Assembly (NCBI GenBank): GCA_014706295.1
Contig: JACSVZ010000002.1
Span: forward strand, 131,883,431-131,947,430
DNA from: Lycocorax pyrrhopterus obiensis
Taxonomy: Eukaryota > Chordata > Aves > Passeriformes > Paradisaeidae
Direction: 5' to 3'
Length of the DNA stretch: 64,000 bases
The translations under genes and the position numbers were made by a program. Shown here one piece after another: positions 56,301 to 64,000 of the stretch (position 1 is the stretch's first letter; each line of letters starts with the position of its first letter). The notes beneath the pieces are model-generated. The model worked only from the letters and a program-made list of their open reading frames with translations, did not search any database and was not told the origin of the DNA.

Positions 56301-59300
56301 GGTGGGGACACACTTGGTCCTGCCTCTTCCACCAATGCTGCTCTGGAGCAGCCACCTGACAAAAGGAATGGGGTTGGAGGTTCACTGAGGTCACATCCAC
56401 CACAGTTAGCCAGTTACCCCTGCCCCTTCCTCTGGAGTACCAGTCACAGGCAGAGTCCCTCTGCTCACGCCCATGTTGTAAGCTCCCAAGGGCAGAGGGC
56501 TGCTGCCCTTCTGGGCTGCAGAGTGCTTAGCACCATCACGTGCAGTCCACCTGCAACCTGTCCCTCCATTTTCCAGCTTAAAAAGTTAAACTTGGTCAGA
56601 CCTGAAATTCAACTTTTAGTGGCTTCAGAAACAATGTTTTTCTAGTTTGTCAGAATTGCTTGTTCCTGAGTAAAATCCACAAAAAACCCCCAAAAATGAT
56701 GTGTCTTGGTGTGATGCAGGAGGAGTTCAGACAGAGAGGAGCCTCCCAGTTCTTGCCCAAAGCTGGCCTGGCCTCTGACACTCTGGACTGAAAACATGGC
56801 AAGAGGCCAAATGATATTTTGTGAAAATATGCAAGTCCTTGGGAGATGAGATAAACAACCTTTTATAATAGATTCACAAACAGCTTCCCTGGAGAAATGA
56901 CAAAGCAAGTCCTCATTTTGAAGAATGGAGTATAAAAGATAACTTCTTGGAGGTCCATGTCAGTCACATTGATGAGAGGAAGATAAATATAGCTACAGAA
57001 ATGGCTGCTGTACTCCAGCCCATCAGATTGGCAGTGGAAACTCTGCGCGGCCTCCCTTCCATCGTCTCAGAGCTGATGTTTACAAGGAATAAAATACATT
57101 ATTAGGCAAGCAGTTGGCAAAAGACATGATTTATCATATTAAGCAATTAAGCAGCACTGGACCTATTTGGCTGCTCTGAAAAATCCGCATAATGAAACAG
57201 TGGCACTTGACATTAAAGTTGAACTTTCCTTAGGCCTAATTTCGTCTGCCATTGATAGCAACAAAGTTTTTTGGACCAACCCAGTTGGGAACGTGGGCAG
57301 CACAGATGCAGACCCTGGCTGTTTGTCTCCACAAGCTGCCATGGCTGCAGCAGGGCTGTGCCAGCCCGGAGCAAGCTCCTGGGCACCAGCAAGGGCTGCG
57401 AGCAGGAGCAAAGCAGCCCATCCCCGTGCTGTGCTTGGAGAGCTGCGCCACCAGCATGACTATGATTTTCGCGGTCTGGGGAGGTCCCTGTGCAACCACC
57501 ACTTCCCTGCTATGGAGTGTTCCCTTCCCGGGGTCACTCCCTGCAGGTGTGCCTCCTCACAAGCCTCTCAGCACACAGGGTGCTGGGGAGGATGCTCGCT
57601 GCTGTTTGACTCTGTGGCAGTGCAGGGGAGAGGGAAGGGTCGACCATGGTCTCTGCTGGCCCAGCAGCTCTGGTGGGGTGGACTAGCTCTGGCTCAGCAA
57701 CAGCCACCCCAAAACTGCACAGCTGTTCTGTATCGCTGCACACCACGACACAGCCATCATGTTTACATCTACAGAGGCAAACAGATCCCACCTTAAATGG
57801 GCCTGAAACCATCTTCTAGTTTAGGGAGAGAGAAGGACAGCACCCAAAGCATCATAGAAATGCACTTGTTGTTTGCTTTCTATCTTTGTTCTTTCAGTGA
57901 ACACCAGCATTTAACTCTAATGGAGCCATTTTCTTCTCTCCATGATCCTTTATGCTTTTGGAGCAGAGAGAAAGAAATCAAAGCACAACCACAAAGTTGC
58001 ATGCCCCTCATTCATGCACTTACGAATGCTGCCAACAATTTCTCTTTTAAGATACCAGCTTTGATATCTAACATCCTCTAGTTAAAAAATCATCCATTAA
58101 ATGTAACTTTCTTCTCACTTATGCTGTTCCATCTAGTTTAGCTATCTGAAGCAGGTGGGTTAGTTTTGCTCTCTGCCTCCCCACACTAACACAACAGTTC
58201 TTTGTAGTCTCCATCATTGCAAGCTCAATGTTTGAATAAACTGTTCATGCCTGGAATTGTTATATGTTTGAGAAGTCTTCTGTACACAAGAGAGCTTGAA
58301 AACCTTTATAAAAACAAAATGTATCGTTATTTTAATCAATAACTAGCTAGTAATGGCAGGAATTTTTAAAAGCTAGTGTTTATTTCAAGAGTCTGACTTG
58401 AGATGCTGTAATGGGCTTTCAATTACAGGAGCTTTGTATTAGGTTTAACTCCACAATCACCCTTCACATTCCTTGGTCATTACTCCTGAGATGAAATGCT
58501 GAGGAGATGGGGGACCCCCTGTGTTTTGCCTGCAGCAGGTACCCACTATCAATACTGCTATTATCCCTACATACACAGCCAGAAAGGATTTTTTGTGCTG
58601 TCAGCAATCTGCACATCAAAACATGCTCAGTGCAGAACAAGAGTTAATGAGCTGCCTCCTTTGTGCAATTTTATCAGAGATCAACAGACCTGGGTATATG
58701 AAAGGCCTTTATGAAGCTGAAGGCAGCAATGGAAAAATTCAGATTGAAATTGGTTTTTTAAGCAACACTTCTGCTGTTTGGGTTTTCTGTTCCAGCCCTT
58801 TCAGGGCTGCTTAGCCAACATGAAACCTCAATTTTTGCCTTCATTTCTACATTTTTCCCCCTAGAAAAAGGAATAAGATGAAGGCCACACCAGGAAAACA
58901 TAACCTGCAGCTATCATATTTGCCTGCAAACACCTTCTCAAAGCTCACCTTGCTGCGATGTTTCCAAAACATGGCATGCCTAGTCACTGATACACCTAAA
59001 GTAAACTTGCTACGTGCTCTTCCTAGTGTTTTGAACCTGTTGTCACCACTATTTCCAGGTTAGATGCAGCTCTGCTGCCCAGCATGCCAGATGTCTGACC
59101 AGCAGGCTGTTTCTCCGGGCAGAAGTGCCATTGCTAATGGAAATGCAGTGTGAGCTGAACACCCTGGGACTGCTTAACCCATGTCTTAAAATTACATCTT
59201 GCACTATTTTGCTTCTCTGTGCACCTGGGTATATTTCTCACATGTCCCTTTCCTTGGGTGCTCAAGGACAAGAAGCAGAGGGATGGATGGTGGGGGGATG

Positions 59301-62300
59301 CTCCCAGTGTTCATCCAGTGATGCCGGGTGCTTGGCAGGGCTCCTGGGAGGAATCAGACCCAAGGTTGTGTTCACACTGTGGGAGGATGCTGGAAAAAGC
59401 CATAAAAGGGAGAAACATGTCCCACTAGAGTCTCAAAGTTCAACTGATTTTGATGCAGCAACTTTTTTTTTAATAAGAAAAATGAAATAATGATTCTGAA
59501 ATATTTGTATAGCTCTACAACAGCTCAAAGGCTCTTCTCAAAAAAAATCTGATACAGTGCTCACAAAAACGCTGACTTATAGGCTAAAAGGTGATGTCAT
59601 CTAGTTTGGAGCACATAGACCTCCATGGATGCACTTATTCCAGGAAATAGAAGTTAAGGCTCAACCTGAGAAGAAACAACAATATTCCTGCCCTTACTTG
59701 ATCATACGAGACTCAAAAAACATCTCTTCTTTGGAAAAAGATGACCTAATTTTGTTCCTTCTGTCTTACAAATCAGCTCCTCCTTACAGCAGGTCTGGAA
59801 GCTGATGAACACCATCTTCTTGGAACTATGAGAAACCCGTTCCTCCATGTGTCTCCTTGCAGTAGGCAAATCTGCTGCCTGAGATGTGAGACTAAATAAA
59901 AGCTCTAGGCTGGTTCCACTGGAAGGATGTGCAGTTTACAGCATGGGTGTTTTTCTGCCTTGGCTTTCTGAGCCAGCAAGAGTGTAAGATGCACCAACAG
60001 GAGAAATTTATCCACTAGTAGAGGGTCCCAAAAGGCAGGCACAATGCCTTCAGACATCCTGATGCTTGCCTGCGTCTAGTCAATACAGTGAGACATATCT
60101 TCACATATCTATCTCCCTGTTGTTTCCTGAGCATATGTAACCCTGCAGGCAAACCCACAGCATGCTGTGGCCAAAAGATGAGGTTATCATCTGCAAACCC
60201 ATGCCCAAGAGCACTGCCAGAGCTCTGGTCTCTCAGAGACACCCAGACAAATGCCTACTGCTTGCAAGTAAATAATTTTCCTCATGACCATCTCCAAAAA
60301 CTTATCCCTGAAATAAAAACCCAACTTGTCCTCCAACAAATGCCTCCTAGGCCCAAACAAATCTCTCACGCATGCTGGTGCAGCTGGTGTGACTCCATGG
60401 GTTTATGCAGGGTAAACCACAGACCTGAATCAACTCCTCTCTATCTCAGCAAGCTCTCACTCCTGATAGGACTGACCTACCTCTCACTGCACACACAGCC
60501 AATGCCTCTGCTCCTCTGTGCTCTCAAGTCTACACTTCACTGGAGTTTATCATAGCACTGAGATTACAAAACCCTGCAGCTCCATGATGTTGTACCACGA
60601 CCCCCCGTGGCCTGGCCTCCACAATATCCTTTTTTTTCCCTCAGCATAACCCGTGCTTCTGTTGTGCTCCTTCTTAAGGGATCTCTCCTTTCCATTGAAG
60701 CCATACACATTTTCTGCGCTAACCAACCTGAATGTCACGGCTTCTTTCCCACCCATCCTAGTGTGTATGCTGGAGGTGTGTTTTAGGGAACATATTTGGG
60801 AAAACACTCACCTGAACCTGTGCATTAATTCCACCCTCATGGGAGCCCCTTTCATCCTAATGCATCACCATCATGAAGAGTTAATTCGGATCTCTGTGTA
60901 TCTAAAAGGCGGAAACATCTTTTTCTTGCAGAGTAGCAGAACTCGTGTCCCTTATTTCAGTTCCCTGCCATGCTCCTTGTCCATTTGCAGATTTTTACTC
61001 TGTGTTCCCCATGTGTTAGTGATTAGCTCTGCTGTTACACCCAAGCTAACAATTTCACTGTTAAGGCTGAGATTTTGTTGGTTTGAGCAGTGAACCAGGA
61101 TGCACCAGTAAATATATTTGCTAAACAAGCCTTCTTAGTTATTTGTTTAAAACCAGAAAATCAGACACGAAATGCACTAGTTAATTAACATTTGAAACAT
61201 ATTGTTACCTCCATCTGGCCCGAGGATTAGCCAATAAGTGGGGTCTTGCCAGGTTGTTTCCACTACAATACAACTGATGATACGTCAAGCATTTCCCTGG
61301 TGCAGCAATGTTTATTTATCGTATGAGACATACACAGAGTCCTGTTTCCCTGAACACAGAGGGCAAACAAACAGGAGCAGGTTCCTTGCTCAGCAGCCCA
61401 AGCCTGCCTTTCCAGGGAGCACTGTGCCCAGAAGAAGCTCTGTCTCTTGGCTTTCTCCCAGAGGCTGCTCCTGGATCTCTTACTACAGCCTTTCAGTGAC
61501 TCCAGAACAAATACATTCCTCTGGAAAGTTGGAGAGCTATTTTTAAATCCCCTCACACACAGCTGTAATCAATCCATCGCCTGGCCCCGCCTTTGCCAGG
61601 ACCTCTGGGGAAACCCTCCACCCACACAGCTTGGCTTCTGCTCAAGCCTCATAAGCAAGGCCAGGTGCTATTCTCTAATTACACAGAGGTCTGTTAATTG
61701 TGGCTATTACTTAGCCCACATGTGTGCTGAGATAACGCTCGCGGGGCTTTCAGCAGCGCAAGAGAAGAAGGGTGTGATGAACACCTTGCAGTGTGAGGCG
61801 CAGATAAGGCACCAGACGTGACACACTCCGGTGGATCTGTCCTCCCATAAGGAGCATGTGAGGACAGCTCAGGAATTCGCAGCTGATCTCCTCCCAAAGT
61901 GCATATCCATATTCAGTTCTGTGGCACCTGGGCCATCATGCTGGTGGCCCAGCAGCTTCAGGCAGCCAAGCAGGGGTTGCTTTCTGCCCCTCCTGTGGTA
62001 CTTACACCTGCCTTGGTCCTTAGCCCTACACTTACTCACTTGCATTGCTCTGCAGACACATTGCATCACCCTTCAGGGCTGTCCAGCCTGGATCACGTCT
62101 CTATAGATTCAGATGAGCCCATGTATGGTTTTATTTCTGCAAGTCACACAATGAGAAAGTCAACTGTGGCCTTTTCTTTGATATTTTTAATGTTTAACAG
62201 AACAAATTAATACTTTGAAACAATTTCATAATCAAAAGTCCTGAAGGTCCCTGAGAAGACAAAGTGTTCAAGAAAATAACAAAGATTTTGGAGGCAGGAT

Positions 62301-64000
62301 AAATCAGTAAGAAAACACTAAGAGACCACTGTAGACCTGCCTGGGGAAACTGCACATCTCTCCCACAGTGGAAGAAGGTGTGCAGGGGCTGGAGCACTTC
62401 TGCATCTGCATCCCAAAGGAAAGCATTAAAGTCACTGACCTTTCCACTCACTGCAACATTAATATCTGAATGTAAACATTTATGGAAAGAAATCAAGTCT
62501 GCAAGAAAGGAGGAGTTGTGGTCTTTTGGCACGGACCAAAGCTACAAAAGAGAACTCAGTCCAGAACAGGCAATAACACAGCTGCTTAAGGTGCTCCTCC
62601 TTGGTACATTAAACCAGGAGTCCCAAAGTCCTATCGTAAGCTCTCCTGCAGAAGGAAATCCTTGTGTCTTCAACAAAGAGGGCAAAAAATCGGCACTATG
62701 TCTGCTACAAGGCAGATACCAGCTTCCTCCAGAGCAGGCATTTCTCCCTCCTGCCCTGCCACCTCTGATTTCTGCCCCACGGTGCAGCGGGCAGCAGGGC
62801 TGCCCATCCAGGGCTGGCCCTGTGCACAGCCCAGTCCAGAGCCAGCCTGAGCAGACCCGTGGGGCCGCAGCAGTGTAGGAGAGGGGAAGGCAAAGAGCGA
62901 AGCCACCATCCCCTCCTGTGCCGCTTTCGTAAGCCATCGGTGGCTGTGCGGGCACACCACGGGCAGAACTGGCAGCACCAGAGGCTCAGCTACAGCCAAA
63001 CTAAAATAAAGGCAAATTCTGTTCCTTTAACCCCCAGGAGAATTGAAATCAGTGTCCCACCACCAGCCTCCACGGGGGAGCTCCTGCTCCCCTCCAGACA
63101 GTCCTGCTGTCCCCCCAGCCCTGCGACGGGAGCTGTGAAGGGGTTGCTGGAGGAAAGGTAACTTATCTCCCGCTCCTGGAGATAATCTGCCTCCCTATCC
63201 AAGCAGAAATCCCACTGATATGCAGACGGTTGGGTGCTCACAGAGTTTCTCAAAGAGTATTTCCAGCCTCAAAAGCACACACAGAACCTTTAGAGAGGGG
63301 GAAGAGGATGGTGGACTCCCCACTGCTCTGTGGCAGGGCAGGCTGTACTTCCCCTCAGCACCAGCTGCACTCAGGCAAGCTATTAATTAATTTTATAGGC
63401 CTTTAAAATTTGTTATGAAGCAGAAAATGGTTTTCAGGGAAAAGCAAACACACCCTGTGCTTTCTCCCCAATTAAAGCCGATGAGCTACGCTGGCTCAGC
63501 CAAGACATAACAAAACAATGAAAACAAGGCAAAAGGTTTCAAAGTGCAAGTGGTCGAATCAACAAAGAAATGTTTTCCCACATAACAGAAGAAAAATAAT
63601 TAAATAAAGTGTTGCTCTTCAGAGCTATAGAAGGAAATGAATGTCTAAAGATGGAGATGTGGCAATGGTAAAATACAAACCCACAAGCAACCAAACATCC
63701 AGGTCTAAGAGAAGGGCATGTTGACTACAAAATCTGTGGTCAAAAAACTTCTCTGCAGCAAAGACCATCACGAGGCAATTGCCAAAAATAGCCAAACTCC
63801 ATATTTTAATGCTAAACAGGTATGTTCAGAGGCAACGGAAATTTTTCTAGTGCAGTGTCTATACACATAAGAATAATTATTGCCTGCAGTAGCAGGAAGC
63901 TTAATGAAGGATTTGATAAATAAAACTGCACAAAACTAAAGCCAAAGGAAAACATCGGTGAAAAGGTCCCAGTGCAAGAGACCCCAGATTATGCAACTTC
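53386..64000. other. long non-coding stretch to the window end
   Basis: No exon, RNA gene or transposon is recognised. The interval 57085-57265 is AT-rich and repeat-free, followed abruptly by GC-rich DNA (57290-57620). Another GC-rich part with scattered CpG lies at 62740-63140, short of a CpG island by eye. The frames of 209 codons (57167-57796) and 166 codons (62378-62878) sit in these GC-rich parts, where stops are rarer, and overlap antisense frames. I do not accept them as genes. Confidence 0.5.

Noticed and set aside
57167..57796. Plus-strand frame of 209 codons
   Set aside because: Most of it lies in GC-rich DNA with few stops. Two other plus-strand frames and two antisense frames overlap it, and no known domain is seen.
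1..64000. tRNA, rRNA or known microRNA genes
   Set aside because: I looked for tRNA T-arm words (GTTCGA-type) with matching arms and for well-known conserved microRNA sequences and found none. Only a covariance-model search could exclude unusual RNA genes.

Overview
This window is vertebrate nuclear DNA, almost certainly from a bird and probably from a neoavian or songbird-like species. Two kinds of mobile element support this. Several fragments belong to the CR1 LINE family, recognisable by 3' tails resembling 'cccttccaaccc...attctatgatt'. One complete LTR, 1427 bp long, matches a long avian endogenous-retrovirus LTR that I know from memory of passerine genomes. Nothing prokaryotic is present: no operons, no dense reading frames, no CRISPR array. 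I recognise no protein-coding exon of a host gene anywhere in the 64 kb. The many short reading frames look like chance frames or transposon remnants. The window is therefore intergenic, or lies inside a very long intron.

Layout. 1-3060 is unremarkable DNA with simple tracts and one perfect hairpin. 3060-3340 is a small CpG-enriched patch with two TATA-like boxes. 3655-4055 is the one clear promoter-like element: a CpG island of roughly 335 bp with a perfect CRE octamer, a well-formed RFX X-box and candidate splice donors on both strands. 5118-8402 is a cluster of CR1 fragments: a long 5'-truncated copy on the plus strand, a minus-strand copy facing it tail to tail, and a rearranged composite copy. 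8403-25976 is long non-repetitive DNA with a hexanucleotide microsatellite at 19321. 25977-27403 is a solo LTR whose centre has expanded into nine full copies of a 38-39 bp repeat. 27404-64000 is mostly non-coding DNA with four further CR1 fragments (31570, 34985, 40888 and 53134), a GGAA microsatellite fused to one of them, a second perfect hairpin at 39787, and a few AT-rich stretches that could be conserved regulatory elements.

How the parts work together. The CpG island is the only place where host transcription can be argued from sequence. It could be the first, untranslated exon of a gene reading leftwards (donor at 3655) or rightwards (donor at about 4031), with the coding exons outside the window. 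I cannot name the gene. The transposon copies are all defective. I found no convincing new multi-gene system. The most unusual structures are the LTR-internal tandem array, the CRE plus X-box island, the tail-to-tail CR1 pair, the scrambled CR1 at about 8 kb and the two perfect hairpins.
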